From Mesorhizobium sp. LMG 17147 (GTDB lineage Bacteria > Pseudomonadota > Alphaproteobacteria > Rhizobiales > Rhizobiaceae), in NCBI RefSeq assembly GCF_024297145.1, contig NZ_JANCTC010000001.1:620001-684000 (forward strand): DNA of 64,000 bases. The letters run 5' to 3'. Of the stretch, positions 18,510 through 27,283 are shown piece by piece; position 1 is the stretch's first letter, and the number at the start of each line of letters is the position of its first letter. The notes beneath the pieces are model-generated. The model ran no database searches, was not told the origin of the DNA, and saw nothing but the letters and a program-made list of their open reading frames with translations. The translations under genes were made by a program, and so were the position numbers.

Positions 18510-20471
18510 GTGGCAAAACCGGCAAAGACAACCAGCGCGGCGAAAGCAAAGGCCGAGGCAACATCGAAAGCAGTCAAGTCAAAAGCGGCCGACGCCAAGC
18601 CGGCGGCTACCGCGAAGGCAAGCGCGAAGCCGGCGGCGAAGACCACGGCTGGAACGGCTGCTAAACCGGCAACCCGCAAGACGGCGCCTGCTGCAAAGTC
18701 TGCCGCCAAGCCGGCGGCGAAGGCAGTGCCGACAGCGCCCCGACCGTCGGCAGGTCCGGCCAAGAGATTACCAAAGGCGATCACGTCACTGGCCGCCGGC
18801 CTGCCGGAAAAACCGTGGCTCAAGAGTTATCCAAAGATCGTGCCGGCCGAGATCGGCGCTCTGCCCTCCAGCTCGATCGGCGACTTTCTCGTCACCGTGT
18901 GCAAGCAATTTGCGAATCGGCCGGCCTTCGTCTGCATGGGCAAATCGATCACCTATGCCGACCTCGAGCGACAGTCGGCCGCCTTCGGCGCCTATCTGCA
19001 ATCAACGGGGCTGCAGAAGGGCGCGCGCGTCGCACTGATGATGCCGAATGTGCTGCAATATCCGGTGGCGATCATGGCAGTGCTTCGCGCCGGCTATGTC
19101 GTGGTCAACATCAATCCGCTCTACACGCCGCGCGAGCTGGAGCACCAGCTCAAGGATTCCGGCGCTCAAGCCATTGTCATCCTCGAAAATTTCGCTTGCA
19201 CCCTGCAGGCGGTGATCGCCAGGACCGCGGTCAAGCATATCGTGGTCGCCTCGATGGGCGACATGCTCGGTGGGATCAAGGGACGAATCGTCAACTTCGT
19301 TGTACGCCGCGTCAAAAAGATAGTGCCGGCATGGTCGCTGCCCGGCCATGTCAAATTCAGCGCCGCGCTGAAGGCAGGCGCCGGCATGGCCTTCAGGCCC
19401 GCAAAGGTCGCGGCCGACGACATCGCCTTCCTGCAATACACAGGCGGCACGACCGGCATCTCCAAGGGCGCGATGCTTTTGCACAGCAACATTTTGGCGA
19501 ACGTCGCGCAGAACGCGCTGTGGGCTGAAGACGCCTTTACCGTCAAGCCTAAGCCGGCGCATCTGAACTTCCTCTGCGCGCTGCCGCTCTATCACATTTT
19601 TGCGCTGACGGCGAACGTGCTGGTAGGCATGCAGCAAGGCGCACAGAATGTCCTCATCCCCAATCCGCGCGACATTCCCGGCTTCGTCAAAGAGCTGCAG
19701 AAATACCCGATCCACATCTTTCCGGGCCTCAACACGCTGTTCAATGCGCTGCTCAACAATGAGGATTTTCGCAAGCTCGATTTCAAGCCGCTGATCCTGA
19801 CGCTGGGTGGCGGCATGCCGGTGCAGAGGGCCATCGCCGAACGCTGGAAGGCGCTGACCGGCTGCCCGATCAGCGAGGCCTACGGGCTTACCGAAACCTC
19901 GCCGGGGACAACCATCAACAAATTCAGCGACGGCGTCTACACCGGCACGATCGGCCTGCCGCTGCCCTCGACCGAGATCGCCATCCGCGACGACGACGGC
20001 AACAATTTGCCGCTCGGCGAAGTCGGCGAAATCTGCATCCGCGGACCGCAGGTGATGGCCGGCTACTGGAACCGGCCGGACGAGACCGCCAAGGTGATGA
20101 CAGAGGACGGCTTCTTCAAATCGGGCGACATGGGCTTCATGAACGAGGGCGGCTACACCAAGATCGTCGACCGCAAGAAGGACATGATCCTGGTTTCCGG
20201 CTTCAACGTCTATCCGAACGAACTCGAGGAAGTGGTGGCACAGCATCCGGGCGTACTCGAAGTGGCGGCGATCGGCGTGCCGGACGAGCATTCGGGTGAA
20301 GTGCCGAAGCTGTTCGTCGTCAAGAAGGACCCGGGGCTGACCGCCGAAGCGCTGGCGGCTTATTGCAAAGAGAACCTGACCGGCTACAAACGCCCCAGGC
20401 ATATCGAGTTCCGCACCGAGCTGCCCAAGACACCGGTCGGCAAGATCCTGCGACGGGCGTTGCGGGGCTAG
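18510..20471 (+). CDS. fadD: Long-chain fatty acid--CoA ligase (AMP-forming) with Lys/Ala/Pro-rich N-terminal tail
   Basis: AMP-forming acyl-CoA synthetase of about 653 residues. The P-loop-like motif YTGGTTGISKGAMLLHSN, ISEAYGLTETSP, FKSGDMGFMNEGGYTKIVDRKKD and the C-terminal KTPVGKILRR Lys motif are all present, as in FadD. The ANL core begins near residue 95. Before it is a low-complexity tail of about 88 residues made almost only of Ala, Lys, Pro, Thr and Ser, like a histone-H1 tail. The GTG at 18510 is preferred because GAGGGA lies eight bases upstream; a TTG at 18495 would overlap it. Reading-frame bias in the tail looks coding. No upstream ATG rescues a shorter N-terminus, and the first internal Met lies inside the enzyme domain. 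Confidence 0.88.
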   Translation: MAKPAKTTSAAKAKAEATSKAVKSKAADAKPAATAKASAKPAAKTTAGTAAKPATRKTAPAAKSAAKPAAKAVPTAPRPSAGPAKRLPKAITSLAAGLPEKPWLKSYPKIVPAEIGALPSSSIGDFLVTVCKQFANRPAFVCMGKSITYADLERQSAAFGAYLQSTGLQKGARVALMMPNVLQYPVAIMAVLRAGYVVVNINPLYTPRELEHQLKDSGAQAIVILENFACTLQAVIARTAVKHIVVASMGDMLGGIKGRIVNFVVRRVKKIVPAWSLPGHVKFSAALKAGAGMAFRPAKVAADDIAFLQYTGGTTGISKGAMLLHSNILANVAQNALWAEDAFTVKPKPAHLNFLCALPLYHIFALTANVLVGMQQGAQNVLIPNPRDIPGFVKELQKYPIHIFPGLNTLFNALLNNEDFRKLDFKPLILTLGGGMPVQRAIAERWKALTGCPISEAYGLTETSPGTTINKFSDGVYTGTIGLPLPSTEIAIRDDDGNNLPLGEVGEICIRGPQVMAGYWNRPDETAKVMTEDGFFKSGDMGFMNEGGYTKIVDRKKDMILVSGFNVYPNELEEVVAQHPGVLEVAAIGVPDEHSGEVPKLFVVKKDPGLTAEALAAYCKENLTGYKRPRHIEFRTELPKTPVGKILRRALRG

Positions 20472-20478
20472 GCGCAGC

Positions 20479-21222
20479 TTGAGCGATTGCATCGCCGGCA
20501 CCAACGCGGTGGGCATAGGTTCGCGCCCAGATCCGGCAGAGTTCATCCGGGCGAACATGCGGATCGCGGCAGTACCTGCGATTCCCGAAATTCGGCTTTA
20601 CACCGCCCATCCGGGAAGCGGGCTCAGGCGACTTGTCGAGTGGAACCAACACGCGACCGAAGAGGACGGACCTGAACCGGAGCCACCGTATTGGGCCTAT
20701 ATCTGGGCCGGCGGCGCGGTGCTCGCCCGCTATATATTCGACCGGCCGGAGACCGTGGCCGGCCGTCGCGTGCTCGACCTCGGCGCCGGCTCGGGCCTCG
20801 TCGGTATCGCAGCGGCAAAAGCCGGCGCAAGCGCGGTGATCGCGGCCGAGATCGACCGCAACGGTGTGGTTGCGCTCGGCCTCAATGCCGCGGCGAACGG
20901 CGTTGCGATTGCGACAATCGGTGAGGACATCACCAGCGGTCCGCCGCCACCGGTGGATGTCGTGGTGGTCGGTGACCTGTTTTACGCCCATGATCTTGCC
21001 GGCCGGGTCGTCCCCTTCCTCGACCGCTGCCTCGCTGCCGGCATCGAGGTGCTGGTCGGCGATCCGGGCCGCACGGGCCTCCCGCTGTCCCGGCTTCGGC
21101 TGCTCGCCGAATACCAAGTGCCGGATTTCGGTGACGCGAAGGGTGAGACCAGGCCGAGCGGCGTGTTTTCTTTTGAACCGAAAGATTGCTGCCATCGGCT
21201 CAAAACCAAATCACTCGGATGA
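20479..21222 (+). CDS. Class I SAM-dependent methyltransferase (ETF-beta lysine methyltransferase-like)
   Basis: Methyltransferase of up to 247 residues. Motif I is VLDLGAGSGLVGIAAAKAGA, and PEPPYWAYIWAGGAVLARYI before it is typical of the bacterial ETFB-lysine/PrmA-like group. VVVVGDLFYAHDLAG is the catalytic-site region, where D-L-F-Y sits in place of the DPPY of other families. Relatives are predicted to methylate lysines on electron-transfer flavoprotein beta. The start is uncertain: the TTG at 20479 and a GTG near 20509 both precede the conserved FIRANMRI segment. It follows fadD by only seven bases, which suits a fatty-acid-oxidation-linked ETF role; that link is inference. Confidence 0.75.
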   Translation: MSDCIAGTNAVGIGSRPDPAEFIRANMRIAAVPAIPEIRLYTAHPGSGLRRLVEWNQHATEEDGPEPEPPYWAYIWAGGAVLARYIFDRPETVAGRRVLDLGAGSGLVGIAAAKAGASAVIAAEIDRNGVVALGLNAAANGVAIATIGEDITSGPPPPVDVVVVGDLFYAHDLAGRVVPFLDRCLAAGIEVLVGDPGRTGLPLSRLRLLAEYQVPDFGDAKGETRPSGVFSFEPKDCCHRLKTKSLG

Positions 21223-21422
21223 CTGAGTTCGGCCGATATTGTTGAAAAAGTCTGTGTCGCGGTCGCCCGTGGCACTTTCGTAGGATGGCGTCTCGTAGTG
21301 ACCCCAAATCGACAGGCCCAATCGCCGGGCGACGGTGCCAACTTGAGGAAAACCTGAAATAAGCCCAAAAGAGTCTCAACAGCCATCAAACGAGAGCAGG
21401 CGCCGGTCCGGTGAGGGATACG

Positions 21423-22700
21423 ATGACAAATTCAGCCATTTCCGAACGCAAGAACCAGTCGATTTCGCGCGGCGTCGGCATGACCACTCAGATCTATGCC
21501 GATCGCGCCGAAAACTCGGAAATCTGGGACGTCGAAGGCCGCCGCTATATCGATTTTTCGTCCGGTATCGCTGTCGTCAACACTGGCCACCGTCACCCCA
21601 GGGTGATCGAAGCGGTCAAGGCGCAGCTCGACCGCTTCACCCATACCTGCTACCAGGTCGTGCCCTACGAGAGCTATATCCGGCTGGCCGAACGGCTGAA
21701 CGGCATGCTGCCCGGCAAGTTCGACAAGAAGACGATTTTTGTCACCACCGGCGCCGAGGCGGTCGAGAACGCTATCAAGATTGCCCGTAACGCCACCGGC
21801 CGGCCGGCGGTCATCGCTTTTTCCGGCGGCTTTCACGGCCGCACCTTCATGGGCATGGCACTGACCGGCAAGGTTGTGCCCTACAAGGTCGGCTTCGGCG
21901 CCATGCCGGCGGACGTCTTCCATGCGCCGTTCCCGGTTGCGCTGCACGGCGTGTCGGTCGCCGATTCGTTCGCGGCGCTCGACCGGCTGTTCAAGGCCGA
22001 CGTCGATCCGGCCCGCGTTGCCGCCATCATCGTCGAACCGGTGCAGGGCGAGGGCGGCTTCTACGAGGCGCCGCGCGACTTCATGACCGCATTGCGCAAG
22101 ATCTGCGACCAGCATGGCATGCTGCTGATCGCCGACGAGGTGCAGACCGGCTTTGCCCGCACCGGCAAGATGTTCGCCATGGACCACCACGAGGTGCCGG
22201 CCGACATCGCCACCATGGCCAAGAGCCTGGCCGGCGGCTTTCCGCTGGCGGCGGTCACTGGCCGCGCCGAGATCATGGATGCGCCGAACCCCGGCGGGCT
22301 CGGCGGCACCTATGGCGGCAGCCCGATCGGCGTCGCCGCGGCGCATGCCGTGCTCGACGTCATCGACGAGGAGAAGCTCTGCGACCGCGCCAACACGCTG
22401 GGCAACCGTCTGAAGCAGCGCCTGCAATCGATCCGCGACGAAGCGCCGGAGATCGTTGATATCAGAGGTCCCGGCTTTATGAACGCGGTCGAGTTCAACG
22501 ATGTGACGAAGGGCCTGCCGTCGCCGGAACTCGCCAATGCGGTACGGCTGAAGGCGCTCGACAAGGGTCTGATCCTGCTGACCTGCGGGGTCTACGGCAA
22601 CGTCATCCGCTTCCTCGCGCCGATCACCATCCAGGACGGCGTCATGAACGAGGCGCTCGACATCCTGGAAAGTTCGATCCGCGACGCCCGCGCTGCCTGA
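21423..22700 (+). CDS. gabT: 4-aminobutyrate--2-oxoglutarate transaminase
   Basis: PLP-dependent class III aminotransferase of 425 residues, close to the family norm. The protein begins MTNSAISERKN, and FVTTGAEAVENAIKIARNATGR, IAFSGGFHGRTFMGMALTGK and LLIADEVQTGFARTGKMF are diagnostic. The PLP-Lys lies in TMAKSLAGGFPLAAV. It transfers the amino group of GABA to 2-oxoglutarate, giving succinate semialdehyde and glutamate. A GTG twelve bases upstream is in frame but less likely. No gabD follows. The 200 bases upstream (21223-21422) hold no other gene that I can recognise. Confidence 0.92.
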   Translation: MTNSAISERKNQSISRGVGMTTQIYADRAENSEIWDVEGRRYIDFSSGIAVVNTGHRHPRVIEAVKAQLDRFTHTCYQVVPYESYIRLAERLNGMLPGKFDKKTIFVTTGAEAVENAIKIARNATGRPAVIAFSGGFHGRTFMGMALTGKVVPYKVGFGAMPADVFHAPFPVALHGVSVADSFAALDRLFKADVDPARVAAIIVEPVQGEGGFYEAPRDFMTALRKICDQHGMLLIADEVQTGFARTGKMFAMDHHEVPADIATMAKSLAGGFPLAAVTGRAEIMDAPNPGGLGGTYGGSPIGVAAAHAVLDVIDEEKLCDRANTLGNRLKQRLQSIRDEAPEIVDIRGPGFMNAVEFNDVTKGLPSPELANAVRLKALDKGLILLTCGVYGNVIRFLAPITIQDGVMNEALDILESSIRDARAA

Positions 22701-22747
22701 GCGGCGAGGATATCGCCTGGGATTCAACTGCGGCGAAGGCCGAGACA

Positions 22748-22761
22748 GGCGGCAAGCCGCC
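22748..22761. terminator. Short GC hairpin between convergent gabT and sulfotransferase genes
   Basis: GGCGGC at 22748-22753 and GCCGCC at 22756-22761 form a perfect six-pair stem with a two-base gap, so the real loop is probably four bases or more. It lies in the 63-base gap between the two converging stops. There is no clear U-run on either strand, so it is only a weak terminator candidate. Confidence 0.35.
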
Positions 22762-22763
22762 GT

Positions 22764-23366
22764 TCAACGCCCTATGCGAGCACGAAATTCGGCAGTCGAA
22801 TTGGTGCGTGGAAACGGTTCGGAAGGCAACTGTACACCGAGAAAGGCACAAAGCGGCTCCCACCCTTCGGAGGCCTGATAAGTAAGAAGGCGTTCAGGTG
22901 GCAGCGTTGATTTCACGGAAGCGTTATGTGCTTCATAGACAGCGATTGCGTGATCACGGTTATCAAATCGACCGCCAAAGACAGTGTTTCCAATCACCGC
23001 CACACCAAAGGACTGTGGATCATTGGTAGCAGCATCCATCGTGAGCCCTATTGTTTGCGCCATGCTGTCATACCAGGCTTCGGGGTCACGAACTGTCAGG
23101 ATAACCTTCGCATCAGGGTAGTGGTCACTCACTTCGCGCCAAAAATGCGCCGTTGGCCAATCGACCGCGGAAAGATAGCCGGCATATGCCGCACCCCAGG
23201 TCGGGAGTTGTCCCTGGCCGGCGGCGCGCCACAGCGCCTTCTGCTCGGGATTGGCGTGGACATCTGCCATGTGATGACACGGCCCGAACCCAAGATGCTC
23301 CAACGCGAGCTTCAGCGAATATGTGCCAGTGCGACCCATGCCTGCGCCAATGACATATAGAGCCAT
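22764..23366 (-). CDS. Sulfotransferase family protein
   Basis: Protein of 200 residues beginning MALYVIGAGMGRTGTYSLKL, which carries the P-loop-like phosphosulfate-binding GMGRTGT. AKVILTVRDPEAWYDSM is the second, 3'-phosphate-binding region of sulfotransferase-fold proteins. This is the small sulfotransferase-like group common in actinobacteria and rhizobia; the acceptor is unknown. The start at 23366 is an ATG; the preceding GTG at 23372 adds two residues only. Base composition is visibly less GC-rich than in neighbouring genes, and codons such as ATA, TTA and TAT are more frequent, so recent acquisition is possible. Confidence 0.78.
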   Translation of the reverse strand: MALYVIGAGMGRTGTYSLKLALEHLGFGPCHHMADVHANPEQKALWRAAGQGQLPTWGAAYAGYLSAVDWPTAHFWREVSDHYPDAKVILTVRDPEAWYDSMAQTIGLTMDAATNDPQSFGVAVIGNTVFGGRFDNRDHAIAVYEAHNASVKSTLPPERLLTYQASEGWEPLCAFLGVQLPSEPFPRTNSTAEFRARIGR

Positions 23367-23488
23367 GAGCACCCCCCGACGAATTTCAATTGGTCAAAAT
23401 ACCGCCGTTTCCTCTACTTCGCTATATGTTTTGAAGGTCAGTTCCCGGTCGAACTAGACTAGGTCATTCAGGGTGATTGGGTTTGATC

Positions 23489-24739
23489 TTATCCCGCAGC
23501 GCGGACAGGCTCTTCTTCCTGGAAGGCGGCGAGCGCCGCCTTCAGTCCATCCGGCCCGGTCGCGACAATCTGCGGCGACGGCGAAAAGCCGGCGCCGAGC
23601 ATCTTGCGGCCAAGCATGTGGTCGCCGGGCCGGTTGACCGATTCGATGCCGAGCAGCCGGCTTCCGGCATAGTGGTAGATGGAGAATTTGTTCTCGGCCA
23701 CGTCGCCCAGCACGATATGGCTGTCGCCGCCCGCAATCAGGCCGACCATCTGCAGCTTCATGTCGCCGATATCGGACCAGAACCACGGCACCGCCGAGTA
23801 ATTGTCGGTGTGGCCGGCCATGGTGCGTGCGGCGAGCCGCGCCTGGTCAGTGGCGTTCTGCACCGATTCCAGCCGCACGTCGCCGCCTGTGAACCAGTGC
23901 CGGTAGGACGCCGCGTCGCCGATGGCGAGGATTTCCGGCACCGACGTGCGCATCTGCTGGTCGACGCGGATGCCGTTGGCGATGGCAATGCCGGCGGCTT
24001 CGGCCAATTCGACATTCGGCACGACGCCAATGCCGATGACGACCATCTGCGCCGGCAATCTTTCGCCAGATGAGGTGATTGCAGCCGAAACACGGCCGTT
24101 CTCGCCCTCCAGCCGTTCGATGGTGGTGCCGGTAAGGATGCGCACACCGGTCGCCTCCAGCCGCTGGCGCACATGGCCGGCGATGACCGGCGCGACGGCG
24201 CGCCCGAGCAGCCGGTCAACCGCCTCGACCACCGTGACCTTGCGGCCGGCGGCGGTGAGCGTTGCGGCAATCTCAAGGCCGATGAAGCCTCCGCCGAGGA
24301 TGACGACCTCCTCGCTTTGCACGCTCAATTCGCGGATCAGGCGGGCGTCGCTGAGCGAGCGCAGCGGCACAACGCCAGAAAGCTCCGAACCCGGCAGCGG
24401 TAGCAGGCGCGGACGCGCGCCGGTGGCGAGGATCAGCCGGTCGAACGGCAGCACGCCGCCTGATATCTCCAGCCGGCGGCCGGCGACGTCGATCCGCTCG
24501 ACCCGGAGGCCTGGCCGGTAGTCGATGGCGCTGCCGGTATAAAAAGCCTCGCCGCGCAACGGCTGCGGTTTTGCTTGCTGATCCTTGATGAAGGTCTTCG
24601 ACAGCGGCGGCTTGTGGTAGGGCAATTCGTTTTCGTCGCCGATCAGGATTACCGGCCCGTCATAGCCTTCTTCGCGCAGACTGGCGGCCGCTTGCACGCC
24701 CGCATGACCCGCACCGACAATGACGACCCCGATCTTCAT
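23489..24739 (-). CDS. NAD(P)/FAD-dependent oxidoreductase (ferredoxin/rubredoxin reductase type)
   Basis: Flavoprotein of 416 residues resembling reductases of dioxygenase and P450 systems. It has two dinucleotide-binding folds, VIVGAGHAGVQAAASLREEGY at the N-terminus and VVILGGGFIGLEIAATLTAAG near residue 150, plus LATGARPR and EILAIGDAA, where the second carries the FAD-binding Asp. LPYHKPPLSK is the typical segment after the first strand. It would transfer electrons from NADH to a 2Fe-2S ferredoxin. The ATG at 24739 follows the Met-free signal of family relatives; six extra residues upstream start at 24757. It is divergent from the Irr box and iron operon, so iron control is possible but not shown. 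Confidence 0.87.
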   Translation of the reverse strand: MKIGVVIVGAGHAGVQAAASLREEGYDGPVILIGDENELPYHKPPLSKTFIKDQQAKPQPLRGEAFYTGSAIDYRPGLRVERIDVAGRRLEISGGVLPFDRLILATGARPRLLPLPGSELSGVVPLRSLSDARLIRELSVQSEEVVILGGGFIGLEIAATLTAAGRKVTVVEAVDRLLGRAVAPVIAGHVRQRLEATGVRILTGTTIERLEGENGRVSAAITSSGERLPAQMVVIGIGVVPNVELAEAAGIAIANGIRVDQQMRTSVPEILAIGDAASYRHWFTGGDVRLESVQNATDQARLAARTMAGHTDNYSAVPWFWSDIGDMKLQMVGLIAGGDSHIVLGDVAENKFSIYHYAGSRLLGIESVNRPGDHMLGRKMLGAGFSPSPQIVATGPDGLKAALAAFQEEEPVRAAG

Positions 24740-25152
24740 AACAGCCCGATTCCTCACCCAAATCTAGGACGTCCCGCCAGGTGGCGATTGTCTGGTCCCG
24801 CCGCAAGAGCGCCGATCCGGGTCGCACCCGGAACGGCCGCCTGTCAACCGCGTCATGCGCCGGCATCCCTATACATCGGTGTTAAAGTTGACAGTTCTAG
24901 TTTAGAATAATTCTAAACTGTTGTTTCAATTGAATTTTTTCTACGCCACCAGTTGACATCCGGTGTCTTCGCCGTTTTATGGAAGCTCGCGCGTCAGCGC
25001 ATCCCTTTGATGTCTGGGCCTTGAACCCTTTCGATTGGAGGCATTTCGGTGTCTTTCTTCCGCGAACCGCGCGATGGCGCGACCCTTCTTTGCCCGCTGG
25101 CAGCTGCCCGCCGCGGCGCCGGCATTTCATTGATTCCCGAGGAGAGACAGTC
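24740..25152. other. Divergent intergenic region with iron-control site
   Basis: These 413 bases separate the ferredoxin-reductase gene from the imelysin operon. Apart from the Irr box and promoter elements given separately, I see no gene. A frame in phase with the imelysin gene stays open from 24979 but lacks a signal peptide and a ribosome-binding site, and is read as untranslated leader. The leader from the proposed promoter would be about 230 bases, long enough to carry RNA structure, though none is obvious. Confidence 0.5.
24888..24917 (+). promoter_or_regulatory. Irr box (ICE) overlapping a promoter
   Basis: TTTAGAATAATTCTAAA at 24901-24917 is a perfect palindrome, 7 bases each side of a 3-base centre. 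It matches the iron control element recognised by the rhizobial regulator Irr (TTTAGAA-N3-TTCTAAA). TTGACA at 24888-24893 is a strong -35; a weak -10 would lie inside the right arm at about 24911-24916. Bound Irr would therefore cover the promoter and repress when iron is low. The irr gene lies at 58334-58765. The motif is seen directly; its assignment rests on the published consensus. Confidence 0.85.
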
Positions 25153-26454
25153 ATGAGAACGATGATCACGGCACGGTATGGCGGCAGGCTTGGGGCGATC
25201 GGCGCCACCGCGATGCTCACGGCGGCTGTGTTCGTGCTGCCGGCCAAGGCGCAAACCGATGCCAAGGCGGTCATCAAGACCTATTCCGACATCGCGCTCG
25301 CCAAATACGAGGATTCGCTGATCACGGCCGAGGCGCTCGACAAGGCTGTCGATGCGCTGCTCGCCAAGCCATCGGCCGAGACGCTGAACGCAGCCCGCGA
25401 GGCCTGGAAGGCATCGCGCGTTCCCTATCAGCAGACCGAGGTCTATCGCTTCGGCAACGCCATCGTCGACGACTGGGAAGGCAAGGTGAACTCCTGGCCG
25501 CTTGACGAGGGCTTGATCGACTATGTCGCCAAGAGCTACGGCACCGAGTCGGATGCCAACGCGCTCTACACCGCCAATGTGATCGCCAACAAGTCGATCG
25601 AGATCAACGGCAAGAAGGTCGACGCCACCAATCTGACGCCGGAGTTCCTCTCCGGCACCCTGCAGGAGGCCGGCGGTATCGAGGCCAATGTGGCGACCGG
25701 CTATCACGCCATCGAATTCCTGCTTTGGGGTCAGGACCTGCACGGAACCGGTCCGGGCGCCGGCGAGCGGCCCTACACCGATTACGACCTCGCCAATTGC
25801 ACCGGCGGCAATTGCGACCGTCGCGCGCAGTACCTGAAATCGGCGAGCGACCTTCTGGTTTCCGATCTAAAGGATATGGTCGACGACTGGAAGGAAGGCG
25901 GCGCCGCCCGCAAGAACCTTCTCGATGGCGAGCCGAACGCCGCCATTTCGACCATCTTCACCGGCATGGGCTCGCTGTCCTATGGCGAGCTCGCGGGCGA
26001 GCGGATGAAGCTCGGCCTCTTGCTGCACGATCCGGAAGAGGAGCACGATTGCTTCTCCGACAACACCTACAACTCCCATCTCTACGATGCGATCGGCATC
26101 CGTGCCGCCTATCACGGCAGCTACACGCGGCTTGACGGCACGATTGTGGAGGGGCCGTCGGTGGCCGACATGGTCAAGGCGGCCGATCCGGCGATCGACA
26201 AGGAATTGTCGGCTAAACTGGATGTCACCATCGCCAAGATGGAGGCCATCAAGGCGCGGGCGCTTGCCGGCGAGGCCTATGACCAGCAGATCGCCGAGGG
26301 TAACGCTGACGGCAACGCCACCGTGCAGGCGGCGATCGACGCGCTGGTCGATCAGACCAAGTCGATCGAACGCGCCGTCGGCACCCTGAAGCTCAATGCC
26401 ATCGCCTTCGAGGGCTCGGACAGCCTCGATTCACCGGACAAGGTGTTCCAGTAA
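25153..26454 (+). CDS. Imelysin family protein (periplasmic iron-associated)
   Basis: Secreted protein of 433 residues. The ATG follows GGAGAG at 25141. The signal peptide runs through MLTAAVFVLPAKA with cleavage likely after AKA. The GxHxxE imelysin motif is visible as GYHAIEFLLWGQD near residue 190, followed by GAGERPYTDY. A second half repeats the helical-bundle pattern (LSYGELAGERMKLGLLLHDPEEEHDCFSDN). Imelysins are periplasmic or outer-membrane proteins tied to iron uptake (IrpA, EfeM, IcmP relatives). It is the first gene after the Irr box and is probably co-transcribed with bfd and bfr. Confidence 0.88.
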   Translation: MRTMITARYGGRLGAIGATAMLTAAVFVLPAKAQTDAKAVIKTYSDIALAKYEDSLITAEALDKAVDALLAKPSAETLNAAREAWKASRVPYQQTEVYRFGNAIVDDWEGKVNSWPLDEGLIDYVAKSYGTESDANALYTANVIANKSIEINGKKVDATNLTPEFLSGTLQEAGGIEANVATGYHAIEFLLWGQDLHGTGPGAGERPYTDYDLANCTGGNCDRRAQYLKSASDLLVSDLKDMVDDWKEGGAARKNLLDGEPNAAISTIFTGMGSLSYGELAGERMKLGLLLHDPEEEHDCFSDNTYNSHLYDAIGIRAAYHGSYTRLDGTIVEGPSVADMVKAADPAIDKELSAKLDVTIAKMEAIKARALAGEAYDQQIAEGNADGNATVQAAIDALVDQTKSIERAVGTLKLNAIAFEGSDSLDSPDKVFQ

Positions 26455-26508
26455 ACTTCGAAACCAAGAGCCACGCGGCGCAATGAGCGCCGTTAGCCAG
26501 AGCGACAA

Positions 26509-26820
26509 ATGCTGATTTGCCATTGCAACATCATCACCGAAAAGGAGATAGAGCAGACGATCGTCGGACTGCTGGATGAGGACCCCTGGCAGCTGATCGT
26601 GCCGGCGAAGGTCTATCATGCCATGCACAAGCGCGGTCGCTGTTGCGGCTGCTTCCCAAATGTGGTCGAAACGATCATTCGGGTCACCGAAAATTATCAC
26701 ACCCGCTCGGCGGCGAGCGGCGTCGACATCGTTTCACACCTGGATCGCGTCAGAGGCCTGCGCGTCCAATACGGGAGCAGAACCCATGAAAGGCGAACAG
26801 CAGATCATAGAGCGGCTTAA
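26509..26820 (+). CDS. bfd: Bacterioferritin-associated ferredoxin, (2Fe-2S)-binding
   Basis: BFD-like 2Fe-2S protein of 103 residues. The four Cys ligands appear in [17 protein letters not shown] (two Cys) and [16 protein letters not shown] (C-x2-C spacing within it). E. coli Bfd is 64 residues, so the C-terminal 40 residues are extra. In the family, Bfd reduces the heme of bacterioferritin to release stored iron. The stop lies 35 bases inside the bfr gene in another frame, indicating tight coupling with its partner. It starts 54 bases after the imelysin gene. Confidence 0.88.
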   Translation: MLICHCNIITEKEIEQTIVGLLDEDPWQLIVPAKVYHAMHKRGRCCGCFPNVVETIIRVTENYHTRSAASGVDIVSHLDRVRGLRVQYGSRTHERRTADHRAA

Positions 26821-27271
26821 CGAGGCTCTGTTTCTGGAACTTGGAGCGGTCAATCAATATTGGGTGCATTTCCGGCTGCTGGAGGACTGGGGATACGCCA
26901 AGCTGGCCAAGAAGGAACGCGCTGAATCGATCGAAGAAATGCACCATGCCGACCGGTTCGTGACGCGCATCATCTTCCTCGAGGGCCATCCGAACCTGCA
27001 GTCCGTGGCGCCGCTGCGTATCGGGCAGAATGTCAAGGAAGTGCTAGAATCCGATCTTGCCGGCGAATATGACGCACGCACCGCCTACAAGCGTTCGCGC
27101 GAGGTTTGCAACGAAGCAGGCGACTACGTGACGATGAAGCTGTTCGAGGAATTGCTGGCTGACGAGGAAGGTCACATCGACTTCCTCGAGACGCAACTCG
27201 ACCTGCTCGCCTCCATCGGCGAGGAAAAGTACGGCCAACTCAACGCAGCGTCGGCCGACGAGGCGGAATAA
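26786..27271 (+). CDS. bfr: Bacterioferritin
   Basis: Ferritin-like subunit of 161 residues that forms a 24-mer cage storing iron. Diiron-site ligands are recognisable: Glu in [15 protein letters not shown], the EEMHHADR segment giving Glu and His, and [12 protein letters not shown] giving the second Glu/His pair. The Met in EEMHHAD corresponds to Met52, the axial heme ligand of bacterioferritins. GGGAGCAG precedes the ATG at 26786. The gene overlaps bfd and ends 12 bases before the di-heme oxidoreductase. Under Irr control it would be repressed when iron is scarce. Confidence 0.93.
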   Translation: MKGEQQIIERLNEALFLELGAVNQYWVHFRLLEDWGYAKLAKKERAESIEEMHHADRFVTRIIFLEGHPNLQSVAPLRIGQNVKEVLESDLAGEYDARTAYKRSREVCNEAGDYVTMKLFEELLADEEGHIDFLETQLDLLASIGEEKYGQLNAASADEAE

Positions 27272-27283
27272 GGATATGCGGGA

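Noticed and set aside
24979..25152. N-terminal extension of the first imelysin protein
   Set aside because: The frame is open but a ribosome-binding site and signal peptide support the ATG at 25153.
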